A DNA stretch of 64,000 bases from Sphingobacteriaceae bacterium (lineage in GTDB: Bacteria > Bacteroidota > Bacteroidia > B-17B0 > Aurantibacillaceae). Positions within the stretch are counted from its first letter, which is position 1, and every line of letters starts with the position of its first letter. The stretch covers positions 5,270,001 through 5,334,000 of the forward strand of contig NVQB01000001.1 in assembly GCA_002319075.1 (NCBI GenBank), written 5' to 3'. The notes under the pieces are model-generated. The model worked only from the letters and a program-made list of their open reading frames with translations, made no database searches and was not told where the DNA came from. The translations under genes were made by a program, and so were the position numbers. This document shows, one piece after another, positions 55,417 through 64,000 of the stretch.

Positions 55417-58400
55417 ATGGCTTTAGGAAATAATATGAAAAAATCGGATGATACGTTCAACACTTCCGAAAATCAAAACGAATTTGGCACAGACCAACGT
55501 ACTACTAACGGAAATGGATCTATGACTCAGAGCACTTTGGAAAATCAACGCATGCAGGGAATTGCAGACGCTATTGATGCCTCTTATGCCTTTATTGAAT
55601 TTGATATTAACGGGGAAATTATCACAGCGAATGGAAACTTTTTGAATTCGATGGGTTATAACCTGAACGAAATTAAAGGTAAACACCATCGCATATTTGT
55701 TGAAAGTAGCTATGGTAATTCGATAGACTACGTTAAATTCTGGGAAGACCTCAAACAAGGCAACGTTCAGATAAACGAATTTAAGAGGATAACCAAATCG
55801 GGAAAAGAAATTTGGCTGCAGGCAGTTTACTCGCCGGTTAAAGACGAAATGGGAAGAATACTAAAGGTAGTTAAAATAGCTACCGACGTGTCTCCGCAGG
55901 TACAAATGCGTGAAGAAGCAAAACAATCGGCTGAGGAATTAAAGGCACAGGAGGAAGAGATCCGCCAGCAGATGGAAGAAATGTCGGCTACACAAGAGGA
56001 GATGGCTAGGGCAAGTGCTGAAATGAAAGGTATAACTACCGCTATAGATACTTCCTTTGCCTCAATTGAATTTGATACTAACGGAAACATTCTCACCGCA
56101 AATGCAAATTTTTTAAAAGCTGTAGGCTATTCTTTAGAAGACATTAAAGGTAAACACCACCGCCTATTCGTTGACAAAAATTATGCTAACACTGCCGACT
56201 ATTCAAGATTCTGGGTAGATCTCGCCAACGGAAAAGAAAACAATGATCAGTTTAAACGCATCACAAAATCAGGCGATGAAATTTGGTTGCAGGCTGTTTA
56301 TTCTCCTGTAAAAGATAGCACCGGTAAAGTAATAAAAGTGATTAAAATCGCTACCGATATTACAAATCAAAAAAATGCGGCACTTAATGCACAAGGTTTA
56401 AAAACGACTGTAGATGCTTCGTTCGCCGAGATTGAATTTGATACAAAAGGGAATATTTTAGAGGTTAACGAAAACTTTGTAAGAACGCTGGGTTACAATT
56501 CCTCAAAAGACATTCTCGGAGGTCATCATTCTATGTTTGTGGATAATGAGTATAAACGTTCTTTAGAGTATAAAAAATTCTGGGATGATCTGGGTAACGG
56601 CCTCACGCAAGCCGGAGAATTTAAACGCATTACCAGAGATGGGAAAGAAGTATGGATCCAGGCGGCCTACACTCCAGTTACCAATGAAGAAGGCAAAGTA
56701 ATTAAAGTTATTAAGATCGCAACCGATATCTCTTCACAGGTACAAATGCGTGAAGAAGCCAAACAGGCAGCCGAAGAATTAAAAGCACAGGAAGAAGAGA
56801 TCCGCCAGCAGATGGAGGAAATGTCGGCCACACAAGAGGAGATGGCCAGGGCAAGTGCTGAAATGAAGGGCATAACCACAGCTATCGACTCATCCTTTGC
56901 CTCTATCGAATTCGATCCTAACGGTAACATCCTTACCGCAAATACAAATTTTCTAAAAGCAGTAGGGTATTCTTTGGAAGAAATTAAAGGAAAACACCAC
57001 CGCATATTCGTTGACAAAAATTATAGTAACACACCTGATTATTCGAGATTCTGGATGGATCTTTCAAACGGGAAAGAAAACAACGATCAGTTTAAACGTA
57101 TTACCAGATCAGGCGATGAAATATGGCTACAGGCTGTATATTCCCCGGTAAAAGATAACACCGGCAAAGTCATAAAAGTGATTAAAATCGCTACCGATAT
57201 TACCCTTCAGAAAATCGCAGCGCTAAATGCACAAGGCTTAAAATCAACAGTGGATGCCTCTTTCGCCGAAATCGAATTTGATACGAAAGGAACCATCATT
57301 GACGCCAATGAAAATTTCGTAAGCACACTAGGCTATTCAAACGCTAAAGATTTAGTCGGCAATCATCACTCTATGTTTATCGACTCCGAAACTAAACGTT
57401 CATCTGAATACAAAAAATTCTGGGACGATCTGGGTAATGGCATTACACAGCAGGGACAGTTTAAGCGCATGACCAGGGACGGAAAAGAAGTGTGGATCCA
57501 GGCAGCTTACACCCCTGTAAAAAACGACGAAGGCAAAGTAGTAAAGGTTATTAAAATTGCCATTGATATTACTGCGCAAAAGGAAGCAACACTCGAAACC
57601 GAAAAATCAACTATAGAAGTTAAACGCGTTGTAAGTGCGCTTGCTTCGGGTGATCTTACCCAACGGTATGCGATTGATTCAAAAGGAGAACTAAAAATGA
57701 TGGGTGATTCTCTTAACACCGCAACTGCTAATTTAAACAGCTTACTAAGCAATATTTCCCAGATCGCGAATCTTGTAGCTTCCTCGGCAGAAGAACTTTT
57801 AACCAAAGGAGAGCAAATGAAAAACACCACCCAGGAGGTGGCCTCAGCAACACAGCAAATGGCTGAAGGAGCGCAACAGCAAGCTCAACAAACAGACGAG
57901 TCGAGCAAACTGATAGATGGCGTTTTGAAATCGGCAAATGAAATGGGTAAAAAAGCAGAAGTAATTAATGTTGCGGCAGAACGTGGTCAGAAAAGTGCCA
58001 CCGAAGGTTTGTCTACGATACGCAAAGTGGTGGATAACATGAGCGAAATTTTAAACTCAGCTTCTATCACTTCCAATTCTATTAATATCCTGGCACAACG
58101 TTCTGAAGAGATCGCAAGCACACTAAGCGTTATTACAGACATTGCGTCTCAAACAAATTTACTGGCCTTAAACGCAGCTATCGAGGCAGCGCGTGCAGGT
58201 GAGGCTGGCAGAGGCTTTGCTGTGGTTGCTGAAGAAATCAGAAAACTGGCGGAAGGTTCACGTAAATCGGCCATAGATATTGAAAAAGTGATTCGTGAAG
58301 TGCAAAAAGACGTTTCGTCTGCGGGTAAGTCTATTGAAACAATGGAAGTGAGTGTTAAAAGCGGGAATACCGCCTCTAAGGAAGCTGAAGTTGTGTTTCA

Positions 58401-58671
58401 GAACATTGAGAAAACCAGCAGTGAAACGCTCGATCTTTCAAAAGAAATTGTTGATGCTACGGTTATTCAAAAAGAATCGATCAACTCCACTGTGAAAAAT
58501 ATCGAAAAAATTGTAGTGGTAGCAGAAGAAACAGCCTCAGGCACCGAACAGGTAGCGAGTTCTGGAAAAGAACTAAGTCAGGGTATGAATGAAGTTACTG
58601 CAACCAGCAAAGATCTGGCAAATGTAGCGAATCAGCTACAAGACAGTATTTCCAAATTCAAACTAAAATAA
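55417..58671 (+). CDS. Soluble chemoreceptor with five PAS domains
   Basis: 1084 residues, no membrane segment. A polar, Asn/Ser-rich N-terminus (1-40) is followed by PAS1 (about 45-155), a coiled-coil linker, PAS2 and PAS3 (about 200-435), a second linker, PAS4 and PAS5 (about 485-720), a HAMP-like piece ([19 protein letters not shown]) and the methyl-accepting domain with hairpin tip [16 protein letters not shown]. Each PAS has a GxHHxxFV/I motif ([16 protein letters not shown]) and an EF/QFKRxTxxGxExWxQA segment, as in BdlA/Aer-type cytosolic receptors. The unit 161-440 is repeated exactly as 441-720. It should sense cytoplasmic redox, ligand or metabolic state and control CheA. Confidence 0.93.
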   Translation: MALGNNMKKSDDTFNTSENQNEFGTDQRTTNGNGSMTQSTLENQRMQGIADAIDASYAFIEFDINGEIITANGNFLNSMGYNLNEIKGKHHRIFVESSYGNSIDYVKFWEDLKQGNVQINEFKRITKSGKEIWLQAVYSPVKDEMGRILKVVKIATDVSPQVQMREEAKQSAEELKAQEEEIRQQMEEMSATQEEMARASAEMKGITTAIDTSFASIEFDTNGNILTANANFLKAVGYSLEDIKGKHHRLFVDKNYANTADYSRFWVDLANGKENNDQFKRITKSGDEIWLQAVYSPVKDSTGKVIKVIKIATDITNQKNAALNAQGLKTTVDASFAEIEFDTKGNILEVNENFVRTLGYNSSKDILGGHHSMFVDNEYKRSLEYKKFWDDLGNGLTQAGEFKRITRDGKEVWIQAAYTPVTNEEGKVIKVIKIATDISSQVQMREEAKQAAEELKAQEEEIRQQMEEMSATQEEMARASAEMKGITTAIDSSFASIEFDPNGNILTANTNFLKAVGYSLEEIKGKHHRIFVDKNYSNTPDYSRFWMDLSNGKENNDQFKRITRSGDEIWLQAVYSPVKDNTGKVIKVIKIATDITLQKIAALNAQGLKSTVDASFAEIEFDTKGTIIDANENFVSTLGYSNAKDLVGNHHSMFIDSETKRSSEYKKFWDDLGNGITQQGQFKRMTRDGKEVWIQAAYTPVKNDEGKVVKVIKIAIDITAQKEATLETEKSTIEVKRVVSALASGDLTQRYAIDSKGELKMMGDSLNTATANLNSLLSNISQIANLVASSAEELLTKGEQMKNTTQEVASATQQMAEGAQQQAQQTDESSKLIDGVLKSANEMGKKAEVINVAAERGQKSATEGLSTIRKVVDNMSEILNSASITSNSINILAQRSEEIASTLSVITDIASQTNLLALNAAIEAARAGEAGRGFAVVAEEIRKLAEGSRKSAIDIEKVIREVQKDVSSAGKSIETMEVSVKSGNTASKEAEVVFQNIEKTSSETLDLSKEIVDATVIQKESINSTVKNIEKIVVVAEETASGTEQVASSGKELSQGMNEVTATSKDLANVANQLQDSISKFKLK
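55897..57576 (+). repeat. In-frame tandem duplication, two units of 840 bp
   Basis: The linker plus two PAS domains at 55897-56736 recur at 56737-57576, starting each time with CAGGTACAAATGCGTGAAG. Linker identity at DNA level is high; the PAS parts have diverged more at third positions. Confidence 0.85.
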
Positions 58672-58691
58672 TAACCCTTAAAACAATCACT

Positions 58692-59237
58692 ATGAGTTCA
58701 ACCACAGAATATACATTAGATGATGTAAAGCGTGAAGCCGGGAAGGAGATTCAAAAGCGCGAACATTCTGAAAGAATGCAGCTCATTATTTTCAAACTTG
58801 GAAGTGAAGAGTATGGCCTGTCCATCGAACAAATCAAAGAAGTTGTTTTAACTCCAAGAATTGCAAGAATGCCGCAAACCTCCGAACACATAAAGGGAGT
58901 AGCCAACATACGCGGTAGTATAATTGCGATAATGGACCTGGAGCAAAAATTTGGTTTAACAAAAATAACATCAGCAGAGGTATCGGCTAATTCCAATTAC
59001 ACTTTAGTTGTTGAAAGCGAAGAGTATAAAGTGGGTGTGCTTGTAAAAGAAGTTCCGAATACCCTCTCTATCAATGTATCTGATATTGACACAGCCTCTA
59101 ACTTCGTTCAATACACTTCGTTTGACACCAACAGTGTTATAGGAGTAGTGAAATCGGGAGAGCGAATGATTATTCTGATCGACATGATCAAATTGATAGA
59201 AGCAGAAAACACTAAAGACGTATTAATAAAACAATAA
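58692..59237 (+). CDS. cheW: CheW coupling protein
   Basis: 181 residues. CheW fold from about 28: LIIFKLGSEEYGLSIEQIKEVVL, HIKGVANIRGSIIAIMDLEQKFG, and the closing SGERMIILIDMIKLI. The first 28 residues are a charged extension. CheW links receptors to CheA. It is 20 bp downstream of the receptor gene and 13 bp before cheY. Confidence 0.93.
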   Translation: MSSTTEYTLDDVKREAGKEIQKREHSERMQLIIFKLGSEEYGLSIEQIKEVVLTPRIARMPQTSEHIKGVANIRGSIIAIMDLEQKFGLTKITSAEVSANSNYTLVVESEEYKVGVLVKEVPNTLSINVSDIDTASNFVQYTSFDTNSVIGVVKSGERMIILIDMIKLIEAENTKDVLIKQ

Positions 59238-59250
59238 CTAAAATACCATT

Positions 59251-59619
59251 ATGAGCAAAAGAGTTTTAATAGTTGATGATTCATTGTACATGCGTACCAT
59301 GATAAACGAAGCATTAAAAAATGCTGGTTATGATGTTGTAGGTCAAGCAGGAAACGGGGAGTCGGCAATAGACATGGCCCTTGAATTAAAACCTGACCTC
59401 ATAACACTTGACAATATTCTTCCCGACATGATAGGAACGGACATTTTAAAAGTACTGAAGCAAGACGAAGGCATAGCTTCAAAAGTCATTATGATAAGCG
59501 CTGTAGGACAGGAATCTGTCATACAGGAAGGCATGACTCTTGGCGCTTCAGATTACATTGTAAAACCTTTCACCACTGAGGGCCTGATTACCGCTGTGAA
59601 TAAAGTAATGACTTCCTAA
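59251..59619 (+). CDS. cheY: CheY-type single-domain response regulator
   Basis: 122 residues. Acidic pair DD9-10, phospho-acceptor Asp54 in LITLDNILPDMIG, Ser in VIMISAVGQ and Lys in DYIVKPFTTEG. It is the diffusible output of CheA. What it acts on (gliding machinery, type IV pili or another target) cannot be told: no flagellar or pilus genes are in the window. Confidence 0.92.
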   Translation: MSKRVLIVDDSLYMRTMINEALKNAGYDVVGQAGNGESAIDMALELKPDLITLDNILPDMIGTDILKVLKQDEGIASKVIMISAVGQESVIQEGMTLGASDYIVKPFTTEGLITAVNKVMTS

Positions 59620-59632
59620 ATTCATATAGAAG

Positions 59633-60676
59633 GTGGGACTTAACAAAACTATAAGGGTGCTGATTGCAGACGACTCTGTATTTATGAGGATACTCATAAA
59701 AGATATTCTCGAAGGAGAAAGCCAGATACAGGTTATAGCGCAGGCCAAAGACGGCAAGGAAGCCGCGGCATTGTGTGCTTTGCACAAACCCGATGTTGTT
59801 TTGCTGGATATGACCATGGGAGAGTATGATGGAATTTATGGCGTAAAAAAAATAATGGAATCTTGTGCCACACCCATCATTATTTTAAGTGCTTTGGGTA
59901 ACACAGATATGTCGCCGGTTATGGAAGCATTATCTCTTGGAGCTATAGATTATCTTAATAAACCCGCCAATAACAATTCAAACATCCGCGAAGTTGGAGA
60001 GCCCTTAATAAGAAAAGTAAAAGAGGCGTCAGAAATCAGCCTTGCGCATCCGGTAAAAATTGACAAAATAATAAACATCAATCCCCATTCTTTTATTGAT
60101 CAATCAAACTTTGACATTATTGTAATAGGGTCTTCTACCGGCGGGCCCACAGCTGTTGAAAAAGTAATCACGAATTTACCTGGCAACTTAAACATTCCTG
60201 TTTTAATTGCTCAGCACATGCCCTCTAATTTTGTTCCTTCTTTTGCTTCCAGGTTGGATGCGCTAACACCCCTGTCGGTGAGTATGGCAAGAAAAGACGA
60301 CATCATTGAAAAAGGAAAGATATTGATAGCTCCCGGGAGCAGGAACATCATTGTGCGAAGAGAAAATGACAAAGTGCTGATCGACTACACACATCAAAGG
60401 TATAAAGAATTTAATTTTCCATCAGTTACCGGACTCATGTTATCCGTTGCCCAGGTTTATGGAAGTAAGAGCATTGGGGTTATACTTACCGGAATGGGTA
60501 AGGACGGCGTTGAAGGTATGAAAGCTATTTATGAATCAGGCGGATATACCATTGCTCAAAACCAGGAAAGCTGCGTCGTATATGGCATGCCACGAGCTGC
60601 AGTAGAAGAAGGATGTATCAGACAAATTGTTCCCTTGAATGAAATAGGCGGTTTTCTAACAAGTTGCCTTTCTTAA
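59633..60676 (+). CDS. cheB: CheB protein-glutamate methylesterase
   Basis: 347 residues. Receiver 1-125 with Asp59 in VVLLDMTMGEYDG, then the esterase domain from about 160: IVIGSSTGGPTAV (catalytic Ser), LIAQHMPSNF (His) and GVILTGMGKDGVEGM (Asp). The start is a GTG at 59633, 13 bp after cheY; no ATG precedes the receiver fold. Full length for the family. Demethylates the receptor when phosphorylated by CheA. Confidence 0.93.
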   Translation: MGLNKTIRVLIADDSVFMRILIKDILEGESQIQVIAQAKDGKEAAALCALHKPDVVLLDMTMGEYDGIYGVKKIMESCATPIIILSALGNTDMSPVMEALSLGAIDYLNKPANNNSNIREVGEPLIRKVKEASEISLAHPVKIDKIININPHSFIDQSNFDIIVIGSSTGGPTAVEKVITNLPGNLNIPVLIAQHMPSNFVPSFASRLDALTPLSVSMARKDDIIEKGKILIAPGSRNIIVRRENDKVLIDYTHQRYKEFNFPSVTGLMLSVAQVYGSKSIGVILTGMGKDGVEGMKAIYESGGYTIAQNQESCVVYGMPRAAVEEGCIRQIVPLNEIGGFLTSCLS

Positions 60677-60687
60677 AAATTAATTTT

Positions 60688-62487
60688 ATGAGTAAAGAAA
60701 AAGAATACAGGGAAATATTTTTAGCTGAAGCCCAGGAAGGTTATGAAGAGTTGAATAATCTCTTCACCGAACTTGAAAAAGACATTCATAACAAATCTGC
60801 AGTGGATGCAATATTCAGGATCACACATACTTTGAAAGGCAATGCTATGGGCATGGGCTTCGCATCCATCGCCGAACTCAGCCATGTGATGGAAGATATT
60901 TTTAACGAAGTAAAATCAACCAGGTTAAAATTAGACTCTATTATTTTCAGCAGCCTATTTAAAGCCAACGATGTTTTAGGCCAGTTGATAAATTCTTTGA
61001 ACACAGGAGAAGAAATCAAATACAAAGGCATAAAAACAAAACTGGAGGTAATACTTAAAAACGTAAGACGCAACGATCAGGTTAACGATCAGGTTAACGA
61101 TCAAAAAGCAACTGACAACAATCCAGCTGAAATCATTTCGGCAACAAACGATCAAAAAATAAACGCACTTACTTCCATCGTAGAAACTAGTGAAGCTAAA
61201 CATCCCGTTCAAACAGAATCAGAGGGAGAAGAAGAAGAAAACATTGAACAAAAAATCGTTCTCTCTGATGTGGTTCAGGTGCCTGTGCGCAAGTTAGACG
61301 CCCTGCTCAACATTATCGGGGAGCTGATTATTGAAAAAGATACACTCACGGCACTAAACATAGAGCGCGGATACCAGTCAACCGATCTGGCAAGACTTCA
61401 CCGGATAACATCCGACCTGCAATACGGCATTATGGATGTGCGCTTGGTGCAGATAGGTTTTTTATTTAATAAGTTTCACCGCATTTTACGCGACGTGGCC
61501 GTTATTGAAAATAAAAAAGTAGACCTGATACTGGAAGGAACTGAGATAGAAATTGACAGAAATATACTGCGTATTATGAGCGATTCGCTCGTTCATTTAG
61601 TTAGAAATTCTGTTAGTCACGGTATCGAATCTCCCCAGGAAAGAGTTGACCGGGGTAAACCTGAAACGGGAAAAGTAACGCTCCGGGCCATTAATGAAAA
61701 AGACACTGTATATATTGAAGTGCATGACGATGGAAACGGAATAGATCTGGCTGTAATAAAAAGGAAAGCCATTGAGAAAGGAATTATTTCGCAGGAGTAC
61801 GCAAAAATTATCAGTGATGACGAAATAATGATGTGCCTTTTTGAGCCGGGTTTTTCGAACGCTGAAAAAATCACGGAGGTTTCGGGAAGGGGTGTAGGAA
61901 TGGATGTAGTAAGACGTTCAGTAGAATCTATTGGTGGAAAAATTACTATAAGCACCCAACTTGGCAAAGGTTCTGTTTTCACCTTATCGTTGCCTTCCTC
62001 CATGGCTGTTAAAGGGGCCCTGTTATTTGAACTAAATAATCAAACCTTTGCTCTTGCGCTCACGCATACCGAAGCTGTCATCTCTATCGAACGCAAAGAC
62101 ATCCACAAAATAAGCACAGGCCTCATATCCAAATACCTTGGAAAAACCATCTCTATCATTTTTTTAAACGATCTATTTGAAATGGAAAGTCTGCAAGTAG
62201 CCATAGAAGAAGGCGCTTTTCATGAAACTTTTGATAAGATAAAAGAGGGACAAAAATTAGACGTGGTTATTGTTTCATATAACAAACACCTGGTAGGACT
62301 TGTGGTTGATAAATTAATGCAGCAGAAAGAAATCGTAGAAAAAGCATTGGAAAAACCTGTACAGCACATTCACATGTTCAGTGGTGCAACCATTCTCGGA
62401 GATGGAAATATTTGCCTGGTACTGGACGTTGCAGGCATACTGAAAAATCTATTTAAGGAAAAACTAACCTCAAAAATTGAAATTTAA
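60688..62487 (+). CDS. cheA: CheA chemotaxis histidine kinase
   Basis: 599 residues. HPt (P1) domain at about 1-105 with His47 in RITHTLKGNAMGMG. A linker of about 100 residues with a (VNDQ)3 repeat replaces the usual P2 domain. Dimerisation P3 at about 205-270 (VPVRKLDALLNIIGELI), HATPase (LVRNSVSHGIESP, DDGNGIDL, GRGVGMDVVRR) and a CheW-like P5 domain to the end. All kinase motifs are intact. The ATG at 60688 is 11 bp after the cheB stop; an in-frame TTG inside cheB is less likely. It ends one base before the cheC-like gene. Confidence 0.94.
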   Translation: MSKEKEYREIFLAEAQEGYEELNNLFTELEKDIHNKSAVDAIFRITHTLKGNAMGMGFASIAELSHVMEDIFNEVKSTRLKLDSIIFSSLFKANDVLGQLINSLNTGEEIKYKGIKTKLEVILKNVRRNDQVNDQVNDQKATDNNPAEIISATNDQKINALTSIVETSEAKHPVQTESEGEEEENIEQKIVLSDVVQVPVRKLDALLNIIGELIIEKDTLTALNIERGYQSTDLARLHRITSDLQYGIMDVRLVQIGFLFNKFHRILRDVAVIENKKVDLILEGTEIEIDRNILRIMSDSLVHLVRNSVSHGIESPQERVDRGKPETGKVTLRAINEKDTVYIEVHDDGNGIDLAVIKRKAIEKGIISQEYAKIISDDEIMMCLFEPGFSNAEKITEVSGRGVGMDVVRRSVESIGGKITISTQLGKGSVFTLSLPSSMAVKGALLFELNNQTFALALTHTEAVISIERKDIHKISTGLISKYLGKTISIIFLNDLFEMESLQVAIEEGAFHETFDKIKEGQKLDVVIVSYNKHLVGLVVDKLMQQKEIVEKALEKPVQHIHMFSGATILGDGNICLVLDVAGILKNLFKEKLTSKIEI

Positions 62488-63108
62488 ATGATGAATAAAA
62501 TTAGTGATATAGAACTTTCTGCTGCCAGCGAAATAGTAAACAAAGGTTTGTTTAAAGCAGCCGAATCTCTTTCGTTTTTTATGAAAGAGAAAATTTCGCT
62601 CGACGAGATGGATTATAGTTTTAATAAATCGTCAGAACCTGCAGATTTTACAAGCAAGAAAGGCAATAACATTCATCTGTTGTTAACTGAGATAATCGGA
62701 GATCTAAAAGGAATTTGCTGTCTTATTTTTAGCGAAGAAGAGGCCGACAAACTCCGCCAGGCTGCCCTACCCGAAGAAATAAGAAACAATCCTGCTATCA
62801 TGGCCGAAATGAGCGACGGAATTTTGCTGGAGGTTGACAACATTATTTCAGCCTCTGTGATCACACAATTTTCTAACATTCTAAAGCATAAAATATATGG
62901 AGGCGTACCCGCTCTCAAAAAAATCAGCAGCGAACAGATCAATCAGTACATCAAAGGTAAACTCGAAGACGATATGTTCGTTGTGAGTTTTAACACCCAT
63001 TTTGTTTCCGAGAACCTTGACTTTGGTCCGCAATTCTTATGGCTTTTTGACTCTTCTTTTGCTGAAAGTATTAAAAAATACACAGCACAGTTAAATACAA
63101 TGCAATAA
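62488..63108 (+). CDS. CheC-like CheY phosphatase
   Basis: 206 residues. Two CheC signature stretches are visible: ASEIVNKGLFKAAESLS (about 12-28; E-x2-N-x-G pattern) and LEVDNIISASVITQFSNIL (about 114-132; E-x2-N). These hold the E and N residues used to dephosphorylate CheY-P. It starts directly after the cheA stop. The sequence is divergent, so CheX-like activity cannot be excluded. Confidence 0.72.
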   Translation: MMNKISDIELSAASEIVNKGLFKAAESLSFFMKEKISLDEMDYSFNKSSEPADFTSKKGNNIHLLLTEIIGDLKGICCLIFSEEEADKLRQAALPEEIRNNPAIMAEMSDGILLEVDNIISASVITQFSNILKHKIYGGVPALKKISSEQINQYIKGKLEDDMFVVSFNTHFVSENLDFGPQFLWLFDSSFAESIKKYTAQLNTMQ

Positions 63109-63150
63109 GCCAAACTTTTAAAAATTTATTTACTCTAATTTTTTCTATCT

Positions 63151-64000
63151 ATGTCAGGCTTGCTCAAAGAAATATCTCAGCGCATTGAAATAAGCAATGA
63201 AGAACTAAATTCATTAACCACAGCGATAAAAACCCGTTATGGCATTGACTTTACAAGCTATGAACCTAAATCACTTAAAAGAGGATTTGCAAGACTCATA
63301 GCCAAAAACGATTTAGGTTCACTTGTCGGCTTATGGTCAAAAATCCTCAAGGACAAAGAGTTCCTTGTAAAATATATTGATGATCTTCTAGTAAACCTAA
63401 CCGAATTATTTCGAAATCCGGAAGTATGGTTAAAAATAAAAGATGATTTACTTGAGACGCTTAAGTCAAAATCTAATATCAACATCTGGCATGCCGGCTG
63501 TTCAACAGGCGAAGAAATTTACTCTATGGCCATTGTTTTACGAGAACAACACCTGCTCAATAAAAGCAAGGCCCATGCCACTGATCTTAGCACAACCGCT
63601 CTTAATACAGCCAGACAGGGCGTTTATAATAAAATGCTTCTTAAAAAATACACCGAATCTTATCTCAGCTACTTTCCTAAAGGTGATCCAACCAGGTATT
63701 TTAAGGTTGAGGAAAATACGATTATTGTGAAAGATGAACTCAAGGGACACGTTACTTTTAATGTGCATAATCTTGTTCAGGATAAGATGCATAAAAAATT
63801 TAACCTGATCTTTTGCAGAAACGTGATGATCTATTTTGATGAACATCTTAAAATGAAAGTACTCCGTTTGTTTTACGATTCGTTAGAAGACGATGGTTAT
63901 TTTATTATAGGTTATTATGACATGCTGCCTGATAGTTCAAAAGAACTATTCACTTTGTACGATGCCACTACCAGAATCTATAAAAAAAATAAATTAAACA
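63151..64000 (+). CDS. Second CheR methyltransferase, 3' end cut by window
   Basis: 283 codons are visible and the frame is still open at the window edge. It starts MSGLLKEISQRIEISNEEL and shows the AdoMet motif NIWHAGCSTGEEIYSMAIV (about 110-129) and FNLIFCRNVMIYFD (about 217-230). Very similar in layout to the CheR at 53.5 kb, so the locus has two receptor methyltransferases. It follows the cheC-like gene by 42 bp and is probably the last core gene of the cluster. Confidence 0.9.
   Translation, partial: MSGLLKEISQRIEISNEELNSLTTAIKTRYGIDFTSYEPKSLKRGFARLIAKNDLGSLVGLWSKILKDKEFLVKYIDDLLVNLTELFRNPEVWLKIKDDLLETLKSKSNINIWHAGCSTGEEIYSMAIVLREQHLLNKSKAHATDLSTTALNTARQGVYNKMLLKKYTESYLSYFPKGDPTRYFKVEENTIIVKDELKGHVTFNVHNLVQDKMHKKFNLIFCRNVMIYFDEHLKMKVLRLFYDSLEDDGYFIIGYYDMLPDSSKELFTLYDATTRIYKKNKLN

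Noticed and set aside
61072-61103. Short direct repeat (VNDQ)3 in the cheA linker
   Set aside because: In-frame repeats in a flexible linker are common and carry no clear functional message.
1-64000. CRISPR arrays, insertion sequences, phage genes, tRNA or rRNA genes
   Set aside because: Reading through the window showed no regularly spaced repeats, no transposase-like protein and no recognisable structural RNA gene.

Overview
The window (about 64 kb, moderately AT-rich) comes from a member of the Bacteroidota. The evidence is a giant secreted protein with a C-terminal type IX secretion (T9SS) sorting domain, several promoters of the TTG-N16-18-TAnnTTTG type used by the Bacteroidota housekeeping sigma factor, and an N-terminally conserved hypothetical protein of a Bacteroidota family. 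No rRNA, tRNA, insertion sequence or CRISPR array was seen. Genus cannot be fixed from the sequence.

Layout. 1-8.8 kb: the 3' part of an error-prone DNA polymerase (dnaE2), a hypothetical protein, a membrane histidine kinase whose phospho-acceptor His is replaced by Thr, a CHAD protein, two very small genes and an NhaD-type Na+/H+ antiporter. 8.9-13 kb: a large PAS/GAF histidine kinase. 13.2-28.2 kb: an exopolysaccharide (EPS) locus on the minus strand, read as three transcription units: receiver/wza/wzc-like/wzx/GT/wzy; a kinase-nucleotidyltransferase-thymidylate kinase fusion/acyltransferase/GT/GT; and a DUF1972 GT/WecA-like initiating transferase. 28.8-34.8 kb: small secreted and hypothetical proteins and the 1542-residue T9SS protein. 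35.2-41.2 kb: an operon of NtrC-like regulator, FIST protein and hybrid kinase with HPt. 41.7-52.9 kb: more PAS kinases, a double-receiver protein, a small STAS-like protein, an 1849-residue hybrid kinase and a LuxR-type regulator. 53-64 kb: a chemosensory locus with cheB-like and cheR on the minus strand, then parA, a soluble five-PAS chemoreceptor, cheW, cheY, cheB, cheA, cheC-like and a second cheR on the plus strand; the last gene runs off the window.

Main discovery. A palindrome TTCC-N7-GGAA (best form TTCCA-N5-TGGAA) occurs at seven places, each upstream of a minus-strand gene or operon. In five of them a sigma-54-type -24/-12 element (GGC invariant, GG-N10-G at -12 in most) lies exactly 53 or 55 bp downstream, and the start codon lies 42-49 bp beyond that. 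These five drive the three EPS transcription units, the T9SS surface protein and a small secreted protein. A sixth palindrome overlaps a housekeeping-type promoter in front of the operon that encodes the only sigma-54 activator in the window (GAFTGA motif present), which suggests autoregulation. I infer a two-component, sigma-54-controlled regulon for EPS and cell-surface proteins in which the FIST/hybrid-kinase operon supplies the regulator. The seventh site lies upstream of the PAS/GAF kinase gene.

Other points of interest are a Wzc-like co-polymerase with a destroyed Walker A motif, the three-domain fusion enzyme, a ParA-soluble chemoreceptor pair resembling the PpfA/TlpT arrangement, an exact 840-bp in-frame duplication in that chemoreceptor, and a second shared palindrome (TAGGGTA-TT-TACCCTA) upstream of two divergent signalling gene pairs.
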